From Streptomyces longhuiensis (lineage in GTDB: Bacteria > Actinomycetota > Actinomycetes > Streptomycetales > Streptomycetaceae): a stretch of 64,000 nucleotides of DNA. Location: assembly GCF_020616555.1 (NCBI RefSeq), contig NZ_CP085173.1:4852001-4916000 (forward strand), in the 5' to 3' direction. A program made the position numbers and the translations under genes. Below, one piece after another: positions 1 through 8,441 of the stretch (positions are counted from its first letter, which is position 1; the number at the start of each line of letters is the position of its first letter). The notes beneath the pieces were generated by a model. The model did no database searches and was not told where the DNA came from. It saw only the letters and a list, made by a program, of their open reading frames with translations.

Positions 1-779
1 TCCATCTCGCCCGCGTGGCCCCGGCAGCTGCGAAGGAGCAGGCGCACGACCCAGCCGACGCAACCGAGGACCGCCCGCCCCAGAGGCCCGCGACCGGGCA
101 CCGCGGCGACGGCGACCGCCGCGTCCAGGCCGCGCACGAAGCGACGCGCGGCCGCTATGTCCGGGTGCGCCGACGGCCCCGTACCGGCGACGACCGGGGC
201 GAGCACAGCACGCAGCTCGCCCACACGCATCCACCACAGGAAGGGGGAGCCGATGACCAGGACGGGCGCGGCGGGCACCCGACTTCTGCCTGCGCCGCCC
301 CGGATCCCCGGGTCGTCGGCGTCACGCGGGATCGGGCCCTCGTCGTCCTTGGGCTTGGGCGGTCCGTGCGCGGGATGCGTACGGTCCTCCAGCCAGCTGT
401 CGCAGTCCGGGGTGAGCGCTATGGCCGAGGGGGCCGGTACGTCGAGCCGGTCGGCCAGATCGCGCACCAGGCGGTAGAGATCGGGAGCCCGCTCCTCGGC
501 GATCGGCACCGTCGGGCTGACCGCCGGGCGGGCGCGGGCCACCACGAGGGCGATGCCCGCCGCCGCGGCCAGGACGACCACGGCGACGACCGTGACGATC
601 CACCGCGCCGTCCGCCAGCCGTCGCCGGCCGTGTGCCCGGTGGCGGCGCCCGCGGCCAGCACGACCGCGACGGCCGCGGGCAGCAGGGCCACGGCCAGCG
701 CCCTGCCGCGGATGCGCAGCACCGCGAGAGCCCGGGAGCGCGCGGCCTGCGCGCCCATCTCCGCACCCATACCGGACAC
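1..779 (-). CDS. M48-peptidase-like membrane protein lacking HExxH (partial, 3' end outside window)
   Basis: Open reading frame entering from beyond base 1, so the C-terminus is missing. I chose GTG at 779 because an AGGGGGTGA sequence lies 8 nt upstream; ATG 770 is an alternative. Two hydrophobic segments near residues 25-75 are followed by LYRLVRDLADRLDVPAPSAI and, after a linker, by LWWMRVGELRAVLAP and a PDIAAARRFVRGLDAAV segment. This order is that of M48 (Ste24/HtpX) peptidases, where ELRAVLA is followed by HE(F/L)GH. Here the following residues are PVVAGTGPSAHPD, so the zinc-binding HExxH is absent. I infer a membrane protein derived from an M48 peptidase that probably has no protease activity. 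Family assignment comes from motif memory and is moderately certain. Confidence 0.55.
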   Translation of the reverse strand, partial: MSGMGAEMGAQAARSRALAVLRIRGRALAVALLPAAVAVVLAAGAATGHTAGDGWRTARWIVTVVAVVVLAAAAGIALVVARARPAVSPTVPIAEERAPDLYRLVRDLADRLDVPAPSAIALTPDCDSWLEDRTHPAHGPPKPKDDEGPIPRDADDPGIRGGAGRSRVPAAPVLVIGSPFLWWMRVGELRAVLAPVVAGTGPSAHPDIAAARRFVRGLDAAVAVAAVPGRGPLGRAVLGCVGWVVRLLLRSCRGHAGEM

Positions 780-985
780 GACCGACGTCACCCCCTGCTG
801 CCTATGTTGCCTGCACCCATGGCGTTGTCCACTCCCCCACTGTGGCACCCGTCACTGACATCGCAATGCCGGTGGGCCAAGTGCCGGAACGCATGCGCCG
901 CACCCTAGTTGGGGCGCAAGGCATCGTCAGCCGGATGGACGAGCGGTCACTCGATGGAATGGCTTTGGGTAGAGGTGGATGACAT

Positions 986-1020
986 TCAGGCCCCTGATCC
1001 GCTTCGGATCAAGGGCCTGA
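986..1020 (-). terminator. Rho-independent-like terminator after purD
   Basis: Arms CAGGCCCCTGATCCG and CGGATCAAGGGCCTG pair over 15 bp with one mismatch around a CTT loop. The hairpin begins 25 nt beyond the purD stop. It also separates purD from the upstream region of the M48-like gene. Confidence 0.7.
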
Positions 1021-1044
1021 GGTTCACACAGGTGAGGCTTCCGG

Positions 1045-2298
1045 TCAGGCCTCCGCGGCCGCCTTCGCCGCGATGTCGGTGCGGTGCTGCGAGCCGTCGA
1101 GGCCGATGCGCGACAGCGCCGCGTACGCGCGTTCGCGGGCCTGCGTGAGGTCCGAGCCGGTCGCGGTCACCGAGAGCACGCGGCCGCCGGCGCTGACGAC
1201 GGCGTCCCCGTCCCGCTTCGTCCCGGCGTGCAGGACGTACGCGTGGGGCGCATCCTGCGCGGCCACGTCGGCGAGCCCGGTGATCGGGTCGCCGGTGCGC
1301 GGCGTCTCCGGGTAGTTGTGGGAGGCCACGACCACGGTCACGGCCGCCTCGTCGCTCCAGCGCAGGGGCGGCAGGTCAGCGAGCGTGCCGTTGGCCGAGG
1401 CGAGGAGGACGCCCGCGAGCGGGGTCTTGAGGCGGGCCAGGACGACCTGGGTCTCCGGGTCGCCGAACCGTGCGTTGAACTCGATGACCCGTACGCCGCG
1501 CGAGGTGATCGCGAGCCCCGCGTACAGCAGACCCGAGAAGGCCGTGCCACGGCGGCGCAGTTCGTCGACGGTCGGCTGGAGGACCGTCTCCATGACCTCG
1601 TCGACGAGCTTGGGGTCGGCCCACGGCAGCGGCGAATAGGCACCCATTCCGCCGGTGTTGGGGCCCGCGTCGCCGTCGAGCGCGCGCTTGAAGTCCTGCG
1701 CGGGCTTGAGCGGGACGACGGTCACGCCGTCGGTGATCGCGAAGAGCGAGACCTCGGGGCCGTCGAGGAACTCCTCGATGACGACGCGGTCACAGGCGTT
1801 GGCGTGCGCGCGGGCGGCCTCGAGGTCGTCGGTCACGACGACGCCCTTGCCGGCCGCGAGCCCGTCGTCCTTGACCACGTACGGGGCGCCGAAGGCGTCG
1901 AGCGCCTCGTCGACCTCGTCCGGGGTGGTGCAGACGTACGAGCGGGCGGTCGGCACGCCGGCCCCCGCCATCACGTCCTTGGCGAACGCCTTGGAACCCT
2001 CCAGCTGTGCGGCTTCCCCGGAGGGGCCGAAGCAGGGGATGCCCGCGGCGCGTACGGCGTCGGCGACCCCTGCGACAAGGGGTGCCTCCGGGCCGACCAC
2101 GACGAGGTCCGCGGCCAGCTCACCGGCCAGCCGGGCCACGGCGGCGCCGTCGAGGGCGTCGACCGGGTGCAGCTCGGCGACCTCGGCGATTCCTGCGTTG
2201 CCGGGCGCGCAGTGCAGCGCGGTGACGTCGGGGTCGAGGGACAGTGAGCGGCACAGGGCGTGTTCGCGGGCGCCGCTGCCGATGACAAGGACCTTCAC
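1045..2298 (-). CDS. purD: Phosphoribosylamine--glycine ligase (GAR synthetase)
   Basis: Catalyses ATP-dependent joining of glycine to 5-phosphoribosylamine, the second step of de novo purine synthesis, in the cytoplasm. The protein (about 417 aa, normal for the family) begins [19 protein letters not shown], the N-terminal nucleotide-binding motif of PurD. It continues with the ATP-grasp domain ([17 protein letters not shown], then [10 protein letters not shown], then [11 protein letters not shown]). GTG 2298 matches the usual MKVLVIGSG start; ATG 2310 would add four residues. Neither has a clear ribosome binding site. It lies downstream of dnaX in the same orientation with a 205-bp gap, so it may be co-transcribed or have its own promoter there. 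Confidence 0.97.
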   Translation of the reverse strand: MKVLVIGSGAREHALCRSLSLDPDVTALHCAPGNAGIAEVAELHPVDALDGAAVARLAGELAADLVVVGPEAPLVAGVADAVRAAGIPCFGPSGEAAQLEGSKAFAKDVMAGAGVPTARSYVCTTPDEVDEALDAFGAPYVVKDDGLAAGKGVVVTDDLEAARAHANACDRVVIEEFLDGPEVSLFAITDGVTVVPLKPAQDFKRALDGDAGPNTGGMGAYSPLPWADPKLVDEVMETVLQPTVDELRRRGTAFSGLLYAGLAITSRGVRVIEFNARFGDPETQVVLARLKTPLAGVLLASANGTLADLPPLRWSDEAAVTVVVASHNYPETPRTGDPITGLADVAAQDAPHAYVLHAGTKRDGDAVVSAGGRVLSVTATGSDLTQARERAYAALSRIGLDGSQHRTDIAAKAAAEA

Positions 2299-2503
2299 GC
2301 CAGCCAGCATAGGCGGCGGGCCGGTGTGCTCTTGTACGGGCCGCCGAGCGCGGGGGCGGCGGGGGTTCGTGCGTTTCTCCATGAGACGGCGTGCGGGCCC
2401 TGGTCAGCGGCTTTCCGGCGGCTTCCGGGCGCGGGAGGGCCCGGCTCAGTGGGTGCGCATCTGCTCTGCGTAGGCATGGCCGCCCGGCCCCTGCTGCCGC
2501 CGC

Positions 2504-4765
2504 CTACTCGTTCGTGAACTCCTCGACGACCGTCGCGCCGAGCTCGCGGACGATCAGGTCGTGGCCGGACAGGACCGACTCGTCGAGGTCGGGGTCGTCG
2601 TCCGCCGGGATGTCGTCCTCGATGGAGACCGGGGGCGGCTCCTGAGCGGCCGGTCTCGGCGCGGGGGCCGGAGCCGGGGCGGACGCCTGCGGCGCGGACC
2701 GGTCCGGGGGTCTCGGCGCGGCCGGGGCCTGGGCCTGCGGGGCCGGCGGGCGCGGAGAGGCCGGGGCCGCGGGAGCGCCACCGCCGCCGTGGCCCGGATA
2801 GCCGCCGCCCGGGGCGGGAGGCGGTGCCTGGCCGCCACCACCGCCGCCGCCCGAGGGGTCGACGACCGCCTCGACCTTCCAGTGGACGCCGAACTGCTCG
2901 GCCAGCGCCGTCCGCAGGACGTCTTCACTGCCGCTGCTCGCGAAGTTGTCCCGGGCTCCGGCGTTCAGGAACCCGAGCTGGAGCGTCGTGCCGTCGAAGC
3001 CGGTCACCTGCGCGTTCTGGCTGAGCAGGATCCAGGTGAAACGGCGCTTGTTCTTGACCACTTCGAGGATGTTCGGCCACAGGCTGCGCGGGTCGAGCCC
3101 ACCGGCGGCGGGCGGTGCCGCGGCGGGGGGCTGAGCGGGTGCCTGCGGCTGGGGCTGGGCGGGAGGCGGCGTGGGCGCCGCGGCGGAGGGCTGGCCTCCG
3201 CCGGCGCCTCCACCAGCGCCTCCGCCGCTGGGCGCGGCCGTGGGCCACCCGCCGGGGCGCCTGCCGCCACCGGCCGGGGCGGCGGTGGGCCATGCGCCGG
3301 GTGCGGCCCCGGCGGGCGGCGCCGCGGGCGCGGGTTCGGCGGGAACGGCGGGCGGCGCGGACACCTGCGGAGCGGGCGCGGCCTGAGCGGCGGGAGCCGG
3401 GGCAGGAGTGGGCGCCGGAGCGGGAGTGGGCGCCGGAGCAGCAGGCGCGGGCGCGCTCTCACCGCCCGGTCCGGGCCCTCGCACCGCCGCCCTGGCAGCG
3501 GCGGGACCGCCGCCCGCGGGGACCTGCGCGGCCGCACCGGGGTGGGCGTCGGGCGCGGGCACGTACCCCATGGCAGGACCGGAGCCCTGTCCCGCGGGTA
3601 CGAAGTGGCCGCCGCGCTCCAGGCGGTCGAGCCTGGCCATCACGGAGCGGGCGTCGTCGTACGCGGCGGGCAGCAGCACGCGCGCGCAGATCAGCTCGAG
3701 CTGGAGGCGGGGCGAGGTGGCGCCCCGCATCTCCGTGAGCCCCTCGTTGACCAGGTCGGCGGCGCGGCTGAGTTCGGCGCCGCCGAAGACTCCGGCCTGG
3801 GCCTGCATCCGCTCGACGACGTCCACGGGGGCGTCGATGAGGCCCTTCTCGGCCGCGTCCGGGACGGCGGCCAGGATCACCAGGTCCCGCAGCCGCTCCA
3901 GGAGGTCGGCGACGAACCGGCGCGGGTCGTTGCCCCCCTCGATGACGCGGTCGACGACCTCGAAGGCGGCCGCGCCGTCACCCGAGGCGAAGGCCTCCAC
4001 GACGGAGTCGAGGAGCGAACCGTCCGTGTAGCCGAGGAGGGACGTCGCCATGGCATACGTCACACCGTCCTCGGCCGCGGCGGCGAGCAGCTGGTCCATG
4101 ACGGACATGGAGTCACGCACGGAACCGGCGCCGGCGCGCACCACCAGCGGCAGCACACCCTCCGCGACGGGGATGTCCTCCTTGCCGCAGACCTCTCCGA
4201 GGTAGTCCCGGAGCGTCCCGGGCGGCACGAGGCGGAAGGGGTAGTGGTGCGTACGCGACCGGATCGTCCCGATGACCTTCTCGGGCTCGGTGGTGGCGAA
4301 GATGAACTTGAGGTGCTCCGGGGGCTCCTCGACGACCTTCAGAAGGGCGTTGAACCCCGCCGACGTGACCATGTGGGCCTCGTCGATGATGTAGATCTTG
4401 TAGCGGCTGCTCGCGGGCCCGAAGAAGGCCTTTTCGCGCAGGTCACGGGCGTCGTCGACACCACCGTGCGAAGCCGCGTCGATCTCGATGACGTCGATCG
4501 AACCCGGACCGTTCCTCGCCAGGTCGCGGCACGACTGGCACTCGCCGCACGGCGTCGGCGTGGGCCCCTGCTCGCAGTTCAGACACCGCGCGAGGATGCG
4601 CGCGCTCGTCGTCTTGCCGCAGCCGCGCGGGCCACTGAACAGGTACGCGTGATTGACCCGGTTGTTCCGCAGCGCCTGCTGCAGCGGGTCGGTCACATGT
4701 TCCTGCCCGATGACCTCGGCGAACGACTCCGGGCGATAGCGGCGGTAGAGCGCGAGAGACGACAC
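2504..4765 (-). CDS. dnaX: DNA polymerase III subunits gamma and tau
   Basis: Clamp-loader ATPase of the replisome. After the start VSSLALYRRYRPESF come Walker A GPRGCGKTT (about residues 45-53), a zinc module C61-x2-C64-x8-C73-x2-C76-x2-C79, the Walker B DEAH box (YIIDEAH), and the sensor/SRC region TTEPEKVIGTIRSR. A long Ala/Pro/Gly-rich stretch of about 200 residues follows, as in actinobacterial DnaX, then a domain around DPRSLWPNILEVVKNKRRFTW and an acidic tail. I chose GTG 4765 because the family starts at (M/V)SSLALYRRYRP. No ribosome binding site precedes it, so the mRNA may be leaderless (TATAAC lies 9 nt upstream) or read from ffs. No obvious frameshift site for a separate gamma form was identified. 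Confidence 0.97.
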   Translation of the reverse strand: MSSLALYRRYRPESFAEVIGQEHVTDPLQQALRNNRVNHAYLFSGPRGCGKTTSARILARCLNCEQGPTPTPCGECQSCRDLARNGPGSIDVIEIDAASHGGVDDARDLREKAFFGPASSRYKIYIIDEAHMVTSAGFNALLKVVEEPPEHLKFIFATTEPEKVIGTIRSRTHHYPFRLVPPGTLRDYLGEVCGKEDIPVAEGVLPLVVRAGAGSVRDSMSVMDQLLAAAAEDGVTYAMATSLLGYTDGSLLDSVVEAFASGDGAAAFEVVDRVIEGGNDPRRFVADLLERLRDLVILAAVPDAAEKGLIDAPVDVVERMQAQAGVFGGAELSRAADLVNEGLTEMRGATSPRLQLELICARVLLPAAYDDARSVMARLDRLERGGHFVPAGQGSGPAMGYVPAPDAHPGAAAQVPAGGGPAAARAAVRGPGPGGESAPAPAAPAPTPAPAPTPAPAPAAQAAPAPQVSAPPAVPAEPAPAAPPAGAAPGAWPTAAPAGGGRRPGGWPTAAPSGGGAGGGAGGGQPSAAAPTPPPAQPQPQAPAQPPAAAPPAAGGLDPRSLWPNILEVVKNKRRFTWILLSQNAQVTGFDGTTLQLGFLNAGARDNFASSGSEDVLRTALAEQFGVHWKVEAVVDPSGGGGGGGQAPPPAPGGGYPGHGGGGAPAAPASPRPPAPQAQAPAAPRPPDRSAPQASAPAPAPAPRPAAQEPPPVSIEDDIPADDDPDLDESVLSGHDLIVRELGATVVEEFTNE

Positions 4766-4835
4766 GTATACGAGGTTATAGGCGCCCACTGACAACCACG
4801 GCCGCCGAGGGCGAACCGCCCCGGAACGCAAGACG

Positions 4836-4919
4836 CCCCTCACGCACCCGCCAGAGCCGACCTACCCTTGCTGCCTTCCGGCCCTGGGGGAGTTCAGTCA
4901 GATAGCGCCACGTGAGGGG
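4836..4919 (-). ncRNA. ffs: Signal recognition particle RNA (small 4.5S type)
   Basis: The minus strand holds the SRP RNA apical-domain signature GGGCCGGAAGGCAGCAAGGG (Ffh-binding asymmetric and symmetric loops). It is closed by complementary ends CCCTCACG and CGTGAGGG, giving a hairpin of about 84 nt. With Ffh it targets nascent membrane and secreted proteins. It sits just upstream of dnaX and is codirectional with it, as is usual in Streptomyces. The exact ends are inferred from the terminal pairing. Confidence 0.93.
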
Positions 4920-5033
4920 CTGGGCTCCACAGTAGCGGATGCCCGGCCCGAATCACGAGCCCGGTCCCCGGCCCGATCACCGCCCCCGGATCATGTTCGC
5001 GAGCACCCCCCAACGTCTTGTATTGTTTGCGGC

Positions 5034-5118
5034 GGAGGATTCGCCTAGTGGCCTAGGGCGCACGCTTGGAAAGCGTGTTGGGGGCAACCCCTCACGAGTT
5101 CGAATCTCGTATCCTCCG
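5034..5118 (+). tRNA. tRNA-Ser(GGA)
   Basis: Cloverleaf with acceptor arms GGAGGAT and ATCCTCC, anticodon loop CTTGGAAAG reading GGA, a long class II variable arm (TTGGGGGCAACCCC) and T-loop GTTCGAATC. The discriminator is G5118 and the next three bases happen to be CCA. It decodes UCC and UCU. Confidence 0.97.
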
Positions 5119-5140
5119 CCATTGCTCTCACCGGGCAATA

Positions 5141-5178
5141 CGTCGAAGGGCCCCACCTCACGGTGGGGCCCTTCGACG
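5141..5178 (+). terminator. Strong terminator after tRNA-Ser(GGA)
   Basis: Perfect 17-bp hairpin, CGTCGAAGGGCCCCACC with its complement, around the loop TCAC, followed by TTCTGTGGTT. It starts 23 nt after the tRNA and insulates it from the VOC gene. Confidence 0.9.
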
Positions 5179-5221
5179 TTCTGTGGTTGCGTAGCCGGAC
5201 ACCCGACTGGGAGGTCCTGGC

Positions 5222-5608
5222 ATGACCAGTAAATTCACCGAGCTTGCGATCGACTGTGCCGATCCCGCCGCCCTCGCACGGTTCTGGTGCTCGGTCCTGG
5301 GCTACGAGGTGCACGACGAGGAGGACGGAGTCGTCACCATCGGCCCGCCCGCGGGGTCCGAAGGCAAGGACCGCCCCGGCCCGGTGCCGCCGGCGTTGAC
5401 CTTCGCGCGCGTGCCCGAGGGCAAGAGCGTCAAGAACAGGCTTCACATCGACGTCAACCCGACCGACAGGGAGCAGGACGAAGAGGTCCGCCGCCTGCTC
5501 GACCTGGGTGCCCGGCACGTCGACGTCGGGCAGGGCGATGTGAGCTGGGTCCCACTCGCCGACCCGGAGGGGAACGAGTTCTGCGTCCTTGGGACCCGTC
5601 ACCCCTGA
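5222..5608 (+). CDS. VOC (glyoxalase/bleomycin-resistance-like) family protein
   Basis: 128-residue single-domain protein opening MTSKFTELAIDCADPAALAR, then FWCSVLGYEV, and ending SWVPLADPEGNEFCVL. This paired beta-alpha-beta-beta-beta pattern is that of glyoxalase/dioxygenase-fold (VOC) proteins. The family binds a metal through His and Glu; a candidate Glu lies in DPEGNEFCV, and RLHIDVNP holds the matching His. The substrate is unknown. A GGGAGG ribosome binding site precedes ATG 5222. It stands alone between a tRNA terminator and an oppositely oriented gene. Confidence 0.85.
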   Translation: MTSKFTELAIDCADPAALARFWCSVLGYEVHDEEDGVVTIGPPAGSEGKDRPGPVPPALTFARVPEGKSVKNRLHIDVNPTDREQDEEVRRLLDLGARHVDVGQGDVSWVPLADPEGNEFCVLGTRHP

Positions 5609-5633
5609 CCGGGGCGCGCACGGCGTTTCCCGG

Positions 5634-6107
5634 TCAGGGTTCGTCGGGGTCGGCGACGAGGAGTTGTGCGGCCTCGGTGATGTTGTCGTCGCGGACCGCG
5701 CGGGCCATCGCGGCGCGGGCCGCGGCGGGGTCCGACTCGGGAGGCACGACCAGCAGGACGAAGTAGTCCCCGTCGCCGCGGGTGACGAGGGCGGTGCCGT
5801 CGCCGACCTCGTGGGCGTCGAGATGTACGACTCGGTCGTCGATGATCAGCCGGGTCGGGAGTTCCTCCCAGGCGGCGGAGTCGAGTCCGACCCGTGCGAT
5901 GGGGCCGAGACGTGAGGTCAACTCCGTGACCAGGGTGGGCAGCTCGGCCTCGATGTTGTGGGACCGGGGCCACCATGCGCCGTCGAGGAGCGCTTCGCGG
6001 GACTGGGTGGTCTCCAGCCGCAGCGGGGCCGTTGCGGGTTTCGCCTCTTGTTGGGCCGCGTCCGGCAGAAGCAGTGGGGGCTGGTGGGGGGTGTCGGTTT
6101 CAGCCAT
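5634..6107 (-). CDS. DUF5994 family protein
   Basis: 157-residue protein. The core LRLETTQSREALLDGAWWPR followed by SHNIEAELPTLVTEL, and later RVVHLDAHEVGDGTALVTRG, is characteristic of the actinobacterial DUF5994 family as I remember it. The C-terminal AARAAMARAV helix is also typical. The function is unknown. I start at ATG 6107 (MAETDTPHQPP) because residues upstream in the same frame are Arg/Ser-rich and unlike the family. It converges on the VOC gene with a 25-bp gap. Confidence 0.8.
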   Translation of the reverse strand: MAETDTPHQPPLLLPDAAQQEAKPATAPLRLETTQSREALLDGAWWPRSHNIEAELPTLVTELTSRLGPIARVGLDSAAWEELPTRLIIDDRVVHLDAHEVGDGTALVTRGDGDYFVLLVVPPESDPAAARAAMARAVRDDNITEAAQLLVADPDEP

Positions 6108-6303
6108 CGTGGTTCGCCCGCCTCGGTCGTACGGCCGACACCCACCGTGTGGCCGTACCGATGACGGGGCGGGCGTCGACCGGCGCGATGCCGTCGTAGC
6201 TTCACGGTAACCCCGGGAGCCGCGCCCACGCGCGTCGCCACGGGCCACGACCGGCGGCGGCCGGAGTTACGGTTGAAGCACTGGAAAGCGGGAGGTGACG
6301 GCC

Positions 6304-6504
6304 ATGGAGGCGATCATCCTCATCGGCGCCATCGTTCTCCTGACCCTCTTGGGCATGCGCCTCATCCACCGGATCAACGCCCGGCACGACGCGCGCATCG
6401 CCTCGCACACCTTCAGCGATCCCATGCCGGGAGTCGGCAGACGGAGCCGCAGGCACCACCGGCGGGTCCCCGAAGACCGCTCCGGCCCGGCCGACCCCCG
6501 CTGA
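6304..6504 (+). CDS. Small single-pass membrane protein
   Basis: 66 residues: an N-terminal hydrophobic helix (MEAIILIGAIVLLTLLGMRL), then a basic, Arg/His-rich cytoplasmic tail. ATG 6304 is preceded by GGGAGGTGA at good spacing, which is why it is preferred to the GTG at 6295 that overlaps this ribosome binding site. No family recognised. It lies divergently from DUF5994. Confidence 0.6.
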   Translation: MEAIILIGAIVLLTLLGMRLIHRINARHDARIASHTFSDPMPGVGRRSRRHHRRVPEDRSGPADPR

Positions 6505-6543
6505 CCCCGGCCGACCCCGGTCGCCCCGGGCCGACCGGTTGCG

Positions 6544-7497
6544 TCATTCCTCCCGCCGTGGCGCCGCCAGGTGTTCCACCACTTCCGTCAGGTCGCTGAC
6601 CGCCTGCTCGATCTTCTGGCGGACGCTCTTCTGCTCGGTGACCATCGCCGCGAGCAGGAGCGCGCTGAGCGCGGCCGAGCCGTTGAGTGCCTGGAGGTTG
6701 ACCATGACCTCGAAGAGGGTGTGGCTGGCGAACGGGCCGACGTGGTCGGTGGCCGCCGAGATCCCCAGTACGGACACGAACAGCACGCACGGCGCCGCCC
6801 CCGCGAGCTGGAAGCGCAGCGCAGCCCACATGAGCAGCGGGAAGACGAGGAAGAGAAGGGCCAGCGGGCTTCTCGTGGCCAGGGGTGTGATGACGACGGC
6901 GGCGGCCACCAGGGCCGCGACCTCCGGCCACCGGTGGGTGTTCAACGGGAGCCGGACTCTGCTCAGCGCGATCAGCAGCGGGGTGCCGACGAGTACGCCC
7001 ATCGCGTCGCCGGCCCACCACGCCGCCCACACCGGCCAGAACGCGCTCCACGCCAGCTTGCCGCTCAGCGCCAGCACGCACGCACCGACGGTGGCGCTGA
7101 GCAGTATCGGCAGCAGTGCGCCCAGGAAGACCAGGGCGACCCCGTCCCGGAGCCGGTCCAGCGCGATACGGAAGCCGACCTTGCGCAGCAGCAGGTAGGC
7201 GCACACCGGAGCGAGGGTGTTCGCGGCGACGATCCCGAGGTCGGACAGGCTGAAGGAGCCGATCGACTGGATGAGCAGGAAGGCGCCGAGCGCGATGCCC
7301 GGCCAGATCCGCAGGCCCATCCAGAGCAGGCAGGTGACGGCGACTCCCGTCGGGAGCCAGAGCGGGGTGACGACCGCGCCTTCGAGGACGATCCGCTGCC
7401 ACAGGCCGAGCCGTCCGGTCGCGTAGTAGGCGGCGGCGACGGCGAGGACCCTCAGCAGGGCCTCGGAGAGGCGTCGGAGTTCCTCGGTGCGCACCAC
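6544..7497 (-). CDS. MASE1-domain integral membrane sensor protein
   Basis: 317 residues with about eight hydrophobic segments. The motif GAVVTPLWLPTGVAVTCL, followed by RIWPGIALGAFLL and later WAAWWAGDAMGVLVGTPLL, is the MASE1 signature. MASE1 is normally an N-terminal membrane sensor fused to GGDEF, histidine kinase or SpoIIE-type phosphatase modules. Here it ends in a short Glu/Lys-rich helix with no output domain. The SpoIIE-type phosphatase gene is directly upstream (62-bp gap, same strand), so I infer the two proteins may act as a split receptor/effector pair. The start is GTG 7497 or 7494. Confidence 0.85.
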   Translation of the reverse strand: MVRTEELRRLSEALLRVLAVAAAYYATGRLGLWQRIVLEGAVVTPLWLPTGVAVTCLLWMGLRIWPGIALGAFLLIQSIGSFSLSDLGIVAANTLAPVCAYLLLRKVGFRIALDRLRDGVALVFLGALLPILLSATVGACVLALSGKLAWSAFWPVWAAWWAGDAMGVLVGTPLLIALSRVRLPLNTHRWPEVAALVAAAVVITPLATRSPLALLFLVFPLLMWAALRFQLAGAAPCVLFVSVLGISAATDHVGPFASHTLFEVMVNLQALNGSAALSALLLAAMVTEQKSVRQKIEQAVSDLTEVVEHLAAPRREE

Positions 7498-7559
7498 TGG
7501 ATCACATAATCACCACCTTCCGGTGGCGGAGCGTGACACGCGCCGCCGGGGGCCTGCTG

Positions 7560-8408
7560 TCACCCGGGCAGGACCGCCGGTGGCGGGTCCGGTGGGGGGT
7601 CGTGGCGCAGGACGAGGACCGCGGAGTCGTCCTGGTGGCCGGTGCAGTCGGCGACCTTCATCACCGCGGCGGCCAGGTCCGCGGGTTCGGCGCCCGCCCC
7701 GGCCGCGACGACCCGGGCCACCCGCTCCAGGCCCGCCTCGATCGGGAACGAGGGACCTTCGACCACGCCGTCGGTGACCAAGACGTACGCGCCCGCCGTC
7801 GAGAGGCGGTGCCGGGTGACCGGGTAACCGGCCCCGGGCAGCATGCCCAGCGGCAGCCCGCCTTCGTCCTCCGCGATGCCGTACCGGCCGTCGACCGTGG
7901 CCCAGATGGCGGGGACGTGGCCCGCGCGGGCGGACTCCAGCACCCAGGTCGTCGGGTCGAAGCGGAGAAAGCTGCAGGTCGCGAAGAGATCGCGGTGCAT
8001 CGACAGCAGCAGGTCGTTGGCCTGGGCGAGCGCCTCGCCGGGGTCCGGGGCGAAGGCGGCCACCGCACGCAGGGCGATACGGATCTGCCCCATGAAGGCG
8101 GCGGCCTCGACGTCGTGGCCCTGTACGTCCCCGATGGAGAACCCGAGGGCGCCGTCGGGGGTGGCGAAGGCGTCGTACCAGTCCCCGCCGATGTCCAGTC
8201 CGTGGCGGGCCGGCGAGTATCCGGCGGCGGTCCGCAGTCCGGGCAGGGCGGGCAGGGAGGCGGGGAGCAGCTCGCGCTGGAGGGCTTCAGCCAGTTCGAC
8301 CCGCGCGTGCTGGAGTTCCGCCCCGGCGCGTGCCTGTGCGGCAAGGCGGCCGAGCCTGGTCAGCAGGTCGTCGGCGCTCTCGGACTGGCTGGGACGACGC
8401 TGCGTCAT
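7560..8408 (-). CDS. PP2C-family (SpoIIE-type) serine/threonine phosphatase
   Basis: 282 residues. An N-terminal helix is followed by LAEALQRELLPASLPALPGL, the standard lead-in to bacterial SpoIIE/RsbU phosphatase domains. Metal-binding motifs are GGDWYDAF (about residue 95), SIGDVQGHDVEAAAFMG, LVTDGVVEG, and the final QDDSAVLVL. All expected Asp residues are present, so catalysis is likely. Such enzymes dephosphorylate anti-anti-sigma proteins in partner-switching pathways. No dedicated sensor domain is present; the adjacent MASE1 protein may supply it. ATG 8408 is the only good start. Confidence 0.93.
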   Translation of the reverse strand: MTQRRPSQSESADDLLTRLGRLAAQARAGAELQHARVELAEALQRELLPASLPALPGLRTAAGYSPARHGLDIGGDWYDAFATPDGALGFSIGDVQGHDVEAAAFMGQIRIALRAVAAFAPDPGEALAQANDLLLSMHRDLFATCSFLRFDPTTWVLESARAGHVPAIWATVDGRYGIAEDEGGLPLGMLPGAGYPVTRHRLSTAGAYVLVTDGVVEGPSFPIEAGLERVARVVAAGAGAEPADLAAAVMKVADCTGHQDDSAVLVLRHDPPPDPPPAVLPG

Positions 8409-8441
8409 GGACCGCTCCGGATACGGAAAACCCCGGATTCA

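Noticed and set aside
4766..4843. In-frame upstream extension of dnaX
   Set aside because: It would run into the SRP RNA gene and adds residues not found in DnaX; VSSLALYRRYRP is the family start.
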